Origin: Antrodiella citrinella
Taxonomy: Eukaryota > Basidiomycota > Agaricomycetes > Polyporales > Steccherinaceae
Reading direction: 5' to 3'
Length of the DNA stretch: 64,000 nt
Assembly: GCA_004802725.1 (NCBI GenBank)
Contig: SGPM01000110.1
Location: forward strand, 1 to 64,000
The translations under genes and the position numbers were made by a program. This document shows, one piece after another, positions 1 through 11,332 of this stretch (position 1 is the first letter of the stretch; every line of letters begins with the position of its first letter). The notes under the pieces were generated by a model. The model was given only the letters and a program-made list of their open reading frames with translations. It was not told the DNA's origin and did no database searches.

Positions 1-325
1 CGAGTGCCAACAAACACGCAAAACATTCTATTTGCCTGAAAGCTTACCTTTCGAAGAATGATCATGCATGGTCATAAGAGGGTTACAAGAGGGTTCTACG
101 TTGGTAGTATCGTATAACAAAGACCTTGAAAGATTTCGACATTCATGACAATTTCATGAGATTATGACCGGGTTATACACGATTTTGACCCGTTATAACC
201 ACCTAAATTTTCTGTCCTCTTTTTGCGATGGAGTTGAGAGAGAAAGATGAGCGTACATGCGCGTCAATCTCTCCGGAACCGTAGCACGGGCGCCAGATGC
301 ACAGACTGATATTTCGTATCCTACA
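1..325. other. Upstream flank of MTQ2, no gene seen
   Basis: AT-rich intergenic sequence before the MTQ2 start codon. I see no convincing reading frame or RNA gene. It may contain the MTQ2 promoter and the end of a gene outside the window. Confidence 0.5.
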
Positions 326-1330
326 ATGGAGTTTGGACCCACATCCCACATCTATGCAATGATACCTACCCCGGACTTAACCCATTTGAACAGAGAAGAC
401 TACGACAAAGTCTATGAGCCTGCAGGTAGTGGTGCGTTTCTGGTTTAGTGTCTACTTACTGACTGTGGCTCCAGCGGACACCTTCCTTCTGTTGGACGCG
501 TTGGAATCAGATGCAGCTGAACTAAAGGCCCTAAAGCCTCGTATATGTCTGGAGATTGGGTGAGTCTATACCTTGGTTGCTGTGTGATACCTCTGACCTC
601 GAACAGCTCGGGTTCAGGTTGTGTCTCAAGTTTTGTCGGTGGTATACTCGGAGCCTCGGAATCATGTTCGTCTCCCAACGATAATACGCCAGACCTACCT
701 TTACTCTCACAATCCAGTGTATCTTACTACGGACATCAATTCTCATGCATCTCTTTGCACACTTCGAACGGGATCGCAGAATAAGGTGCGAACCCCTACA
801 CTTGGTCGTCATGGATCAGTGCCGACTACCTAGACGTAGATCCCGATAGAACCTGTTACAGCGTCACTAGTCGGTCCTCTGCATAAACGTATTCAGCACA
901 CTGTCGATGTTCTCATCTTCAATCCACCATATGTGCCGACTTACAGCACCGAAGCAGAAGAGGCTCAGGATGGAAAGGATATCAGAGGTGCATGGGCAGG
1001 CGGAAAGAACGGAATGCAGGTTACTGATTTTTTGCTTGAGCATGTAAATGTGAGTCATCGCGAGGTCTCTGTAGATTCTTGTTCTCATTACATTTTTACA
1101 GGGTCTGCTATCACCCAAAGGTCGGTTTTATCTGGTAGCGGTGAAGGAGAACAATATTCCCGAACTGCAGTCTCGAATGCGCCAACAGTATGGTCTGGAC
1201 AGCAAGGTGTGCTTGATTTTCTCATGATGTGCAACGTGTTGGATGCTGAATGTCCCCTTCTCTGCAGATCGTCCTTCAACGGAGAGCCGGCGGGGAGCAT
1301 CTACACGTTATACGTTTCTTCCGTGGCTAG
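326..1330 (+). CDS. MTQ2: eRF1 glutamine methyltransferase catalytic subunit (HemK/N6AMT1 family)
   Basis: Seen: seven exons (326-425, 475-559, 607-665, 718-785, 840-1049, 1102-1206, 1268-1330) give 229 aa, close to the roughly 215 aa of the family. The order of motifs is EPAADTFLLLDAL, then the glycine-rich SAM motif LEIGSGSG, an acidic TTDIN strand, and the catalytic NPPY in LIFNPPYVPT; the protein ends HVIRFFRG. Established: Mtq2 with its partner Trm112 methylates the Gln of the GGQ motif in release factor eRF1, in the cytosol. The start at 326 is chosen because family similarity begins right there (MEFGPTSHI); an in-frame ATG at 257 would add 23 unsupported residues. The donor at 666 (GTTCGT) is weak but keeps exactly the residues the family has at that place. 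It converges on the dioxygenase gene, with 129 bp between stop codons. Confidence 0.93.
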
Positions 1331-1459
1331 TTGCAGTCCGAATCGTCACGTCTCAAGTACGCCATCTTTGCATCTTATTGCAGTCACACATCTACAATGT
1401 ATATCTAGGTCCTTTTTTCACAAATACATATACTCCAGGCCAACCTCAACATGGCGCCG

Positions 1460-2749
1460 TCAGTTCGTCAGATCGAGGTCATCGAGGGCAGGAATAGGTC
1501 GCTCCGCTTGGGGCGTTATTCTTGCTCCATGGCGACGCTCTTGCGAATCGCCATAATCGACAATCGCGGACTAGAAGAGTCCTTAGGACTAGAATGCATG
1601 ATATTTCGGAACTGTGCTCTTACGTGGGCAGTAACTCGGTTGTCCCAGAGTACAACGGTGTTCGGCGACCATTTGACTCGAGCTTGGTTGTCACCGCTCT
1701 TGTCGATGTGATCGTACAGAAGGCGAAGAATAGTTTCTGCAGGCCGCGGTCAGGTACACAGTCATATTCGGTTCTCTTGCCACGCACCTGATTCCTCGCG
1801 CTTCAAACCGACAATTCTCCTTGTGAACTGCCTGTTCACATACAGTGCTTCTTCCCCAGTCACCGGGTGCCTCCGCACTATAGGGTGCACATACTCAACG
1901 GGCTCCCGCCGGACGACGCCTCCTCTCTTCCCAGATCTAGAGAACTCCGCTTGCTCTACACCTGAGTGTACGGCCTTGAGGGTTTTGAGGAAGGCCACGA
2001 ATTGAGGGGAGAGCTTCTTCAGGGTAGACACCTGCGACGTGAAGAGAGTGTCTCCGCCAACTTTCGGCTGGGAGAGCAGGAAGAATGTGGTCAAGCCTGG
2101 GGGTTGCAGCTCGTAGCTGACGTCGGAATGCCAGTAAGTAGTGGTGATGCTATCGTTCAGCTCAAAGTTGAATGACGAGTTCTTGTCGCGGTAGACGAGG
2201 TGAAGCTCTGGGTATCCTTCCGGATGTCCAGACGTCGGGTGAACATGAAGACGTCCAAAGTGTCTGCCCCATTGAAGGTAGAACTCAGGGCCGCTATTGA
2301 TGAATTCTTCCTGATCCCTCAGGATCACGACGCCGCGTCTGGCGACCTGGACGATGACAAACAGAATAAGAGATCCGCGTCCAATGACGATCGACTAAAC
2401 GACCCACCTCTAGTGCAAGCTGGTCCCTCCCATCGCTATCCAAAGTCGCCAAATTGATCCCGCGAACCTCGGTTCCCAAGTTTGGCGTCAGCTCGATGAT
2501 GCTAGTGGCACTTTCGAGAAAAGAACGCGGGTTTGGATGCGCCAAAGCTCTTGCACCTGGATCCACATGGTCAAACGGTGTCAATGGAGGAAAGCGTTCG
2601 TCTCGAGGGAACGCCGGTAGTAGATGTGCATATTGATACGGTTCGTCCTGAGATTGGCGATCCCGACCATTGTTTGCCACAGGCTGAATGGAGGATTGGA
2701 GAGCCAATGTCTCTGGAATGGATTGTGTTATTGTCTCGACGATTGACAT
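1460..2749 (-). CDS. TauD/TfdA-type Fe(II)/2-oxoglutarate dioxygenase
   Basis: Exons, in transcript order: 2749-2408, 2346-1788, 1736-1624, 1570-1460; 374 aa. The iron-binding facial triad is visible: the HSD motif in TTYWHSDVSYE and the distal His in NRVTAHSAI. The Arg that holds 2-oxoglutarate lies in the following RRHGARITPQAERP block. Established: fungal TauD proteins oxidise sulfonates such as taurine, or related small acids, with 2-oxoglutarate and O2, and often serve sulfur or nitrogen scavenging. The exact substrate cannot be told from sequence. An upstream in-frame ATG at 2803 would add 18 residues. The gene is transcribed away from the OPT transporter, so the two share an upstream region with tandem GATAAG sites. 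Nothing looks broken. Confidence 0.93.
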
Positions 2750-3540
2750 GATGATAAAAACGCCAAGTTCGTTGTTGCACGTTTCTGTTGGCAGTCGGTC
2801 CACCTACTTCATATTCTCAGCCAGGACTTATATTGACCGAGGAATGCCATCCTATTCGCCATTTTCCTTGGAGAGCTCGCCATCCGTCCCCATGAGAGCT
2901 ATTTGCGCAACAGTTGCGTGAGGGTGACTCCGCATAGATATCATGATCTTATGATCGCCTACAACTGCGAGATAAGATAAGATTCTGGACCCTCGATCAC
3001 AAGATGATGTGACCCGATCGCATCTGACGATCTTATTGTCTTTGCTCGTCGCCACCACGTCCGGCACGTCGTCCTCAGGTATCTCGTTCCCTCTCGTTCC
3101 TTGCTAGGTTCAAACACAATAAGCTCATCGGGCGGCCAGTGTGATCCCAGACTCGCGTAGACAATAAAAAGTCGGCTGTTTCTCTTGCGTATCTCGATCT
3201 GGGGGATATGACTCTTCCTGGGGACTAAATGGTTCCGCGAGCAGGAAGACATCATGTCCAGAGTGGCCATGTGTCTGTCCAGAGAAATGCTTCAAAGTGG
3301 GTTGTGCAATGTTCATATATTCTAAACGTCGCTGACCTACTTAAGAATCAGGACATATCAAAGCGGTGAAGTATCAGAACGCGAATGCAGTCACAATTGT
3401 ATACGCTCTACTAAGCGGAATGAACAGCTTTCGGAACTCAGCCTTCCGAACTGGCGACTCATTCGAAAAGCTGATTCTGACGCCCTCCTCTAAGACAATA
3501 AGACAATATCGATCATCGCTTATGACTCTCACGAGAGAGT
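2750..3540. other. Divergent promoter region between dioxygenase and OPT transporter
   Basis: About 0.8 kb without a supportable gene. Short frames on both strands have no recognisable content. The region contains the tandem GATAAG sites listed separately and should contain the promoters of both flanking genes. Confidence 0.6.
2970..2983 (+). promoter_or_regulatory. Tandem GATAAG motif, candidate GATA-factor site
   Basis: Two overlapping copies of GATAAG (AGATAAGATAAGAT) lie between two divergent genes with nutrient-scavenging roles. Fungal AreA/Nit2-type GATA activators bind HGATAR, and closely paired sites bind best. Function here is inferred from position and sequence only. Confidence 0.45.
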
Positions 3541-3621
3541 ATGAAAAGGTCGACAGTCTCACTCTTTGTGACTGCACCCCCGCCCACTCTTCACTCCTCT
3601 CCCGTGGACGCAGCTTGCGGC

Positions 3622-6413
3622 ATGGCATCCTTCCTTCGTCAACGTCGTAACCCAGAACCCGATGTCCCCGAAGATGTTGCCTTCCTCCATCTCAATGACC
3701 CTAATTGGGACCCTCCCACTTCCGCATCCTACAGCGAAGACGGATTCTCTGTCTCGGAGGCAAAGGGACAAACTTACTCGAGCGGGTTCTCGACACGCAA
3801 CTCCGACATCGACTCGGTCTCTCACGCCGATCGCGAGTCTTCATACAAGGCCACAGAGTCCAGATATCATCTCAGTGAAGTCGGTGATGACTTCAACGAG
3901 TGAGTGCATCGTCCTATACTGCGTCGTCTAAAGTTCTAATCCGAATCGTAGCGACTCCCCGTATGCAGAAGTGCGAGCTTCTGTATCAAACATCGACGAT
4001 CCTTCAATGCCGGTTAACACGTTTCGCATGTATGCCAGCCCTTGCATCTACTTCCTTGAGCATCTTTCTAAACTACACTTTCTCAGGTGGTTCCTCGGTA
4101 TACTCGTCACCATCCTCATGTCTGGTATAAACCATGTGATGAGCTTACGATGTATGTCATACTTTCGTTTTCTAAATTACACTGTTGTGCTCAATGTTTC
4201 CATAGACCCCTCTGTTGGTGTCAATGCCTTGGTCGTCCAACTGGTCACGCTGCCCCTTGGCCGCGCCATGCAATACCTTCCGAGAACCAAGTTCAACACT
4301 TTCGGTTACGTGTGGTCACTGAACCCAGGACCATTCAACGCCAAGGAGCACACTGTCATCGTCGCCATGTCTAACGTGCTTTACACCGATTCATTTGCCA
4401 CCCTCGTCTATGCAGTCCAGGAGATGTTCTACGGCAGCGAGCTCTCCGCTGCGTACAAGGTCCTCCTCGTTCTTTCCACCCAGCTGGTCGGCTTTGCATT
4501 CACTGGCCTCATCCGTCAGTTCCTCGTTTTCCCTCCTAGCATGATTTGGCCTAGTGCTTTGGTACAGTGTGCGCTGCTGAACACTCTGCACAAGAACTAC
4601 GATAAGAAGGAAGGCTCTCACATGTCCCGCATGAAGTTCTTCACAATCGTCACTCTTGTTGGGGGTATCTATTACTTCCTCCCAGGTTATCTCTTCACTG
4701 GATTGAGCATGTTCACCTGGGCATGCTGGATCGCACCCGAGAACCAGATTGTCAACACGCTTTTCGGCTTCAACACCGGTCTGGGCATGGGATTCCTGAC
4801 CTTTGATTGGTCCATGATCTCGTACGTGACGAACCCACTCATCTCACCGGTATGTGTCCTCTTTGGTAGCGTGTTCATTTAAATGACTGACGATCTGCTT
4901 TAGTGGTGGGCTGAAGTGAACATCTTCGCTGGCTTTGCTTTCTTTATGTGGTTCCTCGCACCGATTTTCTACTGTCAGTCGCTCATGATCTCTCCCTTGT
5001 TTTGTCTCTGACGTGTTCTCTACAGACCGCAACGTCTTCTTCTCGAAATTCATGCCGATCTCCGCTGCTGCTGCCTTCGACAACACAGGCATGCAATACG
5101 ATACCAGCCAGATTCTCACGAACAACACGTTTGACGAGGCGAAGTATAAGGCGTACTCTCCGCTATACTTACCTGCCACTTTCTGGCTGTCGTATGGCGC
5201 TCAGTTTGCCGCTTTGACTTGTGTCGTAACCCACACTCTCCGTATGTTTTCTTTTCCGTAGACTTTCATTGCGCCGTGCTGACGTTGTACTTCCAGTGTG
5301 GTATCGTCGCGACATCATTCGCCAATGCCGCCGCAATGTTCAGGACGAACGGGACGTTCACTCTCGTCTCATGTCGGTATATCGCGATATCCCCCTCTGG
5401 TGGTACGGACTCCTTGGTGTTATCTCATTCGCGTTCGCCGTTGCTGCGATACACGTTTTCCCGACTGAGCTGCCTGTGTGGGGTATCCTCGTGGCACTCG
5501 TCCTTATGGCGGTCTTCGCCATTCCTACCGGTATCCTTCGGGCTCAGACCAATCAACTCGTCAGCTTCAGCGTCTTCGCCGAACTGGTCGCAGGCTATAT
5601 CTTCCCTAACCGTCCGGTCGCGGTTCTGTTGTTTAAGACCTACAGCTACGGAAGCATGAACCAAGCACTCAACTTTGCTGGCGATCTCAAGCTCGGTCAC
5701 TATATGAAGGTGCCCCCGCGCATCATGTTCATGGGCCAGCTCGTTTCCACTATCATTGGGTCGCTCGTCATGTACGGCACTCAGGAGTGGATCTTCAGCA
5801 GTGTCGCGAATGTCTGCACCCCCGAAGCCAAGGCTGGCTTCAGCTGCCCCCCAATCAATACGGTCGCCACATCGTCCTTGATTTGGGGTGCCATTGGTCC
5901 TCAGCGTATCTTCTCGCAGGGCGCATTGTAAGTCAACGTTCTGACTTTTATGCTGTGAAGCATGGTACTGATCCTCTCATCTGTAGATACTGGCCCATCA
6001 TGATCTTCTTCCTGATCGGCGCTGTCGCACCCATTCCATTCTATCTCTTGGCGAAGAAGTACCCCACCGGAATCTGGAGATACGTGAACATGCCGCTCTT
6101 CTTCACGTCGACGGGTATCATGCCTCCAGCCTCCGGCATCAACTTCTCCTCCTGGATCATGGTCGGCGCCATCTTCGAGTGGTTCATGCGTCGCTTCCAC
6201 TTCAGATGGTGGATGCGGTACAACTACATTCTCGCCGCTGCCCTCGACTCCGGCGTCATCCTCAGCGCGATCGTCATCTTCTGCACACTTCTTCTGCCAA
6301 AGGGCGGAATTAACCTCAACTGGTGGGGTAACACGGTGTGGATGAACACGTTCGATGCTCAGGGCGTGCCCGCTGCCATCCCCAACCCCACTTTCGGTTT
6401 GGCGACGTGGTGA
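3622..6413 (+). CDS. OPT-family oligopeptide transporter
   Basis: Exons 3622-3899, 3952-4029, 4087-4151, 4206-4849, 4904-4973, 5026-5241, 5297-5927, 5987-6413; 802 aa, usual for the family. A hydrophilic N-terminus is followed by many membrane segments. The family hallmarks are present: NPGPFN followed by KEH after the second segment, and a KIPPR-type motif written KVPPR in GHYMKVPPRIMF. Established: OPT proteins import tri- to pentapeptides, glutathione or metal chelates by proton symport at the plasma membrane. An earlier in-frame ATG at 3541 would give 829 aa; I prefer 3622 because acidic sequence leading straight into the conserved part follows it, but this is not certain. It is divergent from the TauD gene and may share nitrogen regulation. 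The 3' end converges on PRP19. Confidence 0.93.
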
Positions 6414-6952
6414 TGAAGTGTTCAAAGGCCAGTCTTCAACCTCCCTCCTCTCTCAGCGATACCTTCTTCTAGGGATTCTGTAGTATTATTATTCTTACTG
6501 TTGTCTTCAACATTCACGTCACGACTCTTTTGCTGTCATCCAAACTGATCTCATACGCACGAACTCATTTACCTCTCTTCCTCTTTGTACATCTTCGCTC
6601 TTGGTCCGCACGGTCGGAATTGTCACCATTGCTCACGATTTTTACACTTGATTTGCTAGTAGCAGTATTGTACTAGTAGATGGTTATGTACTCTTGAGCC
6701 CTTTATGCGATACTCTTGAGCAAAATTTTGGCGTGATCATGCTATGAAATGTTCTCGGTGTTTGCGCACAGCAGTGACTGGGTAGTAGGTACTGTCTGTC
6801 TCCCAAGAGTCATTCGAACTACTGCGAAATTACAGCAGAACTTCCATAGTTCACACTTGCCGATGTCAGAAGAGCAATGTTTTAGCAAGACAGATAAAAA
6901 GCACACTCAACAACGACAATCAATGAACACCAGCTTACACGATAAGCTACAC
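6414..6952. other. Convergent 3' intergenic region, OPT/PRP19
   Basis: About 540 bp between two stop codons. It contains T- and A-rich stretches expected of two facing 3' untranslated regions. The plus-strand frame starting at 6749 runs into PRP19 on the opposite strand and looks like a shadow. Confidence 0.55.
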
Positions 6953-8575
6953 CTATGCAGACACGCCCCAGATCCTGACATCCCGTCCACTCGCACCCCA
7001 GATCTCCTTCCCAGCCTCGCCAAAGACGAAGTCCGTCACTTCGCCTCCCTCCTCGAACCGGACAAGCTCCTCCCAAGTCTTGTGCGCGAAAAGACGAAGA
7101 CCCTCGTTGCCCGCTACACCGAAGAAGTTGGCGCTGTAGTCATACGCGACCTTATTGACCTTGTACCCCTCGCCGAGAGCGATATTCTGTGCCACCTTGA
7201 GCTTACGCAAGTCCCAAATCGCAACGGTAGAGAGGGCGCTTGGCGCGAGAAGGTGGTAACCGTTCTCGGAGAAGCTGAGAGTGTTGACTGTGAACGGCGC
7301 ACTCTCGGGAGGTACCAATGACGCTGCGACGGCGCCGGAGCGCACGTCATATATCTGGATTGTCGATGCAGGTGTGCCCAGGGCGAAAAGTGCACCGTCT
7401 GGGTGAATGGACAGTCCAGTGAATGGTTCGTCCGACTCGGGAGAGCGGAAGAGCACGTCGAACGTGTTCAGGTCGTGTAATGAGTACGTCCTGTCGGTAG
7501 ACGAGAGCGCGAGGATGGTAGAAGAAGGATGTACGGCCAATCCGGTGATTTCGCCCTTGTGAGTGCGGATTGTGTGCTTCGGAATGTACTCTCCCGACGT
7601 GGAATCGTGGGCCCAGACTTTGGCAATCTTGTCCGCACCTGCAGATAGCGCAAGCGTTGGTTCGCCCTCGCGTTCCCTGAGAGCAACATGGTTGACCTTC
7701 TTGGTGTGGCCTTTGAGGGAGGCAAGCACCTTGTCGGTGCTTCTATCGTAGAGCTGAACGATTTTGTCGTTGCCACCAGTGAGGAATTGAGAAGGATTGG
7801 AAGACGAGACGGCGATAGAGGTGATACCAGCTGGGGAGGAAGAATGGAGCGAGGGGATACTGTGCTTCGCAGTGTAAGTCTTAACTTGTGCAATAGTTGC
7901 ATGGCCAGCAGGTGCCTTGCGCTTTTTGCGTTGTGCAGAGAGTGTCTCGTGTGTCTCGTTGATCTGCTTGAGCGCGATCTCAGCGAGACCGCCAGCTTCT
8001 TGAGCTTCTGTCATATCAACGTCTCCACCATTGGCAGGTGCAGAGACTCCCATGGTCGCAGAAACACTTGCGAGGGCCCTGAAGAGAATCAATGTTGTCA
8101 GTTAAAAAAATAATGAGGATTTAACATGGAATATGTACTCTCTGGCTGCATCACGTTCCTTCATGAGGCGAGCCACCACACGCGTCGCAGCATCGCATGT
8201 GTACAAGGCAACACTTAGCTCCTGACGGAGCGAGTTGTTCTGTTGCTTCAGAGTGTACGTCTCGACCATAGTAGCGTCCCACTCATTTTGCAGCGTCTGC
8301 AGGAGAGCAGGGATTGAGGTGGCAGAGGGTGCTCGGGGAGCGGCAGATTTTGGGTCTATAGAACTTCAGCATATGGAACAAGGTATGTGTGGATGCTATA
8401 ACACACTAGCTTTGACTGTGATCAAATCCGACTCTTCCAGCTTCTCTCCGGTAATGGGATCCGTACCATTCTCGTTGATGTACTTGACAATGAGTCTGCG
8501 CTCATAGACCTGTCCCGACTGTTGGGAGACCACGGGGTCTTGGGGAGGTTCACCAGATATGGAGCAAAAGAACAT
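6953..8575 (-). CDS. PRP19: Pre-mRNA-processing factor 19, U-box E3 ligase
   Basis: Exons in transcript order: 8575-8407, 8355-8139, 8078-6953; 503 aa, matching human PRPF19 at about 504. An N-terminal U-box is recognised from GEPPQDPVV and [12 protein letters not shown]. The conserved central block [18 protein letters not shown] and a coiled-coil stretch rich in RQELSVALY and [10 protein letters not shown] come next, and a C-terminal WD40 propeller ends the protein. Established: Prp19 is the core of the NineTeen complex, forms a tetramer through its coiled coil, ubiquitylates splicing factors and stabilises U5/U6 in the activated spliceosome. It shares a 195-bp bidirectional promoter with SGT2. 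A second spliceosome gene, PRP17, lies about 9 kb away. The reading frame is intact. Confidence 0.96.
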
Positions 8576-8770
8576 TTTGACGACGACAAGGTGGACAATG
8601 AGAAAGACTAGGAATGAGAATGAGTTGCAACGCAATGCGCAAGGTTGAGCCTTTAGCGCTTTAGTGGTTGTTTGTTCTTGTTGACGCGAAACGACTGCCT
8701 TACACGAGCGTCTCCTTATAACCCTCCTCTCATCTCAAGATCTCATTTCTCAGTTTCGGTTTGGTCAGAG

Positions 8771-10022
8771 ATGTCGAGCAAACAGCAACTGGTGCTTTCC
8801 ATCATCGACTTTCTGAACACATCTATCAAGGATGGAACAGTAAAGCAAGACGATGTAGAGGCTCTCGAAATCGCCAGTACGTCTCCATCGCATCTTCTTG
8901 GACTGTGCTCAGACCCATTACCCTTCAGGCCAATGCATTGGCGAGGCGTTCGATGTTGACCCTACCGACGCAGCTCAGCGGACTCGTTTGAGTGTAAAGC
9001 CTGCGACTCTCCCAACCATCTTCGATGTTTTTCTCAAGACCCGTGCCAAGATGGACACCCCCGCCACTCCCGCTGCTGCTGCTGCCACTCCGTCGGCGTC
9101 CACTTTGAAGGTGCCGACGGCCGAGGATAAGACAGCTGCAGAGTCTTTCAAGGCGAAGGGCAACTCGCATATGTCCACAAGAAACTATGAGGAAGCCATC
9201 GCTGCCTATGGAAAGGCTATCGAGCTCGATCCCACAAACCCGGTATACTACTCGAACCGAGCTGCCGCGCATTCCAGCACGAACAATCACACGGACGCCA
9301 TTCTGGATGCAGAGTCTGCCATCGAAGTCGAGCCTACATTTGTCAAAGCGTACCACCGTCTCGGGTAAGTCATACCTTATCTTTTATTCTGCACACTCAA
9401 AGATTTCAACGACTGCATTTAGACACGCACATTACTCTTTGAGCGATTACTCTGCGGCAGCGGCAGCGTTCCGCCGTGGCCTTGAGCTCGATCCCTCAAA
9501 CGCGTCCCTCAAATCCGGCCTCCAGAACGCAGAATCTCGTGTAGTCGATGAAGATGCCTCGACCACTGCGGACGCTCCGCCTGCTGCTCCCAGTGGAGGC
9601 GGAGGTCTCGCGGAGATGCTCAGAGGTCTCGGCAGCGGTGCCCTCGCTCCGGGTGCGCCTCCCGGTGGCGGACCAGACTTGGCGAGCCTCATGAACAACC
9701 CTATGATGATGCAAATGGCGCAGCAGATGATGTCCAATGGTGGACTGGAACGCATGATGTCTAACCCTGCGCTCGCGAACATGGTGGGTTGTCTCTGGGA
9801 TGTACGATACGAACACACAGCTCAGTCTTTTCCTTAGATGGGCCGCGTTCAATCAGGCGGTGGTATGCCCTCTATGGATGAGTTGCTGTCCGACCCCGGG
9901 TTACGGGAAATGTGAGTACTTAGAGTACATATTCAGTGACGGTCGCACTCATTATTTACTCAAGGGCTTCTCAACTGGGCGCTGGAGCTGGGGCCGGGGC
10001 GGGTGGAGCTGGTCGTTCGTAG
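8771..10022 (+). CDS. SGT2: Small glutamine-rich TPR co-chaperone (SGTA/Sgt2)
   Basis: Exons 8771-8876, 8929-9364, 9423-9783, 9838-9911, 9965-10022; 344 aa, as in the family. The N-terminal dimerisation domain (LVLSIIDFLN to GEAFDVD) is followed by an Ala/Pro/Thr linker. Three TPR repeats come next (KAKGNSHMSTRNYEEAI, NPVYYSNRAAAH and HAHYSLSDYSAAAAAFRRGL). The C-terminus is rich in Met and Gly with NNPMMMQMAQQMM, the hydrophobic-client-binding part. Established: Sgt2 takes tail-anchored proteins from Hsp70 and hands them to Get4/Get5/Get3 for insertion into the ER. It ends in an Ala-Gly run (GAGAGAGAGG), probably a slipping low-complexity tract. Confidence 0.95.
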
Positions 10023-10334
10023 ACTTTGTTTCTTGTTATTGTATAAGTTACTCTATTGCATGTCTACGACTTAGGTGACGCACGGGGGGTACCGGAGGAA
10101 ATCAATACATTGATGTACAAATCTTATGAATACATACGAGCATATTCTATGACTATAGTCGAATCTGCGTACTAGATACCACTGAGTGCTTATACCACAA
10201 GCACTCAGTAGTCGTCTCGTCCCCCATCCGTTGCGCAGCTCCGAACGAGTTTACTACGCTGAGCTCTCAGATCTCAGGCCTATAGTACAGTGATTGAAAA
10301 TCCGGACAAAAAAGTACGAGCAAGATATCTTCAA
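10023..10334. other. Intergenic region between SGT2 and tRNA-Gln
   Basis: About 310 bp without a reading frame of interest; probably the SGT2 3' untranslated region. An inverted repeat (CACTGAGTGCTTATACCACAAGCACTCAG near 10,180-10,210 in outline) could form a hairpin after the gene, of unknown role. Confidence 0.45.
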
Positions 10335-10418
10335 GGCGCTACCAGGGATCGAACCTGGGTCTTGGGAAATAACATACAGCATCAGAATCCCAAGTGATAA
10401 CCACTACACTATAGCGCC
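10335..10418 (-). tRNA. tRNA-Gln (CTG) with a 13-nt intron
   Basis: Read on the minus strand. The acceptor stem GGCGCTA pairs perfectly with TAGCGCC. The D-arm matches yeast tRNA-Gln (TAGTGTAGTGGTTATCAC). The anticodon stem TGGGA/TCCCA encloses TTCTGA-T, so the anticodon is CTG. The T-arm is CCAGG-TTCGATC-CCTGG, which also contains the internal B-box. A 13-nt intron sits between positions 37 and 38, the usual place, at about 10,369-10,381. The mature length is 71 nt before CCA addition. Confidence 0.95.
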
Positions 10419-11332
10419 TTTGTTCACATTAAGACGCATGATGTATGAAAAATTTTGAAGAGTTTTGACACCTGAAAAGTACGCAACAGAGCATGATCCT
10501 GGACCCAATGCATTATCTAAAGAATGAAAGCGTGGAAGGGATCGATCGGTCGTCCGTACATGCTTATCCAAAGTCGCTTACGACGACACTCTTCCGATAT
10601 TTCACTTCGCCACTTGCCATGTACTGCCATGTCTTCATAGTGGTGCAAGTGGCTCAATGAGATCATACCTATTCTTCTCGAAAGCAACCGGGCCTATTTC
10701 TATATAACTCGCGCGACTTGGTGCACACTGCTCTCTTTTCACCCACTTTTCACCTTCGTCTTGACCAAAATGTAGTACTATCAGGTGTGTCAACATGGTC
10801 GCCACTTCTACAATGAGCACTGACAAATTACTGATGTTGGTCGCAACTGGGCCCTGGCTGCAGTGTCCAGTAGTCTCCAGCTGCCGGTGCCAGATCTAGA
10901 GATATTCAGTAGACGCAAGGTAGTAGACGCAAGGTAGTAGACGTAAGGTAGTAGACGTAAGGTAGTAGACGTAAGGTAGTAGATGCAAGGTAGACCCATG
11001 GAAGCAGGTATGCCAATCTATTTGCCCGTTGCAGCAATGAACAATTTTCTGACGAGTGTGTAAATGTTTATGTTTTGCGCATGCTGAGGCAGCTGAGTCT
11101 TAGCAGCTGATACATCCGGCTTAGCATTCAGCATCGACAACGTGCTACGTAGTGAGTTGGTCTGTGTCTTATGCTCGTAACCTTCTACATCTGTCGTTTC
11201 GGAGGACATATAATGTAATTCAAGACCTCGAAGTCGTGCACTGTAGACCGTAGCCCTCGCAATAAAACTTTATTATAAATTGAACATCCTGTGATCGCGC
11301 CGCAGGCTGAGTCTATCACTTGTATGTATTAT
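10419..11332. other. Gene-poor region after tRNA-Gln with one minisatellite
   Basis: About 0.9 kb. The only structure I see is the 14-bp tandem repeat listed separately. Short frames here have no recognisable content. Confidence 0.5.
10907..10990. repeat. Minisatellite, 14-bp unit, six copies
   Basis: Six head-to-tail copies of a 14-bp unit, consensus TAGTAGACGYAAGG, differing at one or two positions. A minus-strand frame runs through it (residues like YYLTSTTLRLL), but it has no support as a gene. Confidence 0.9.
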
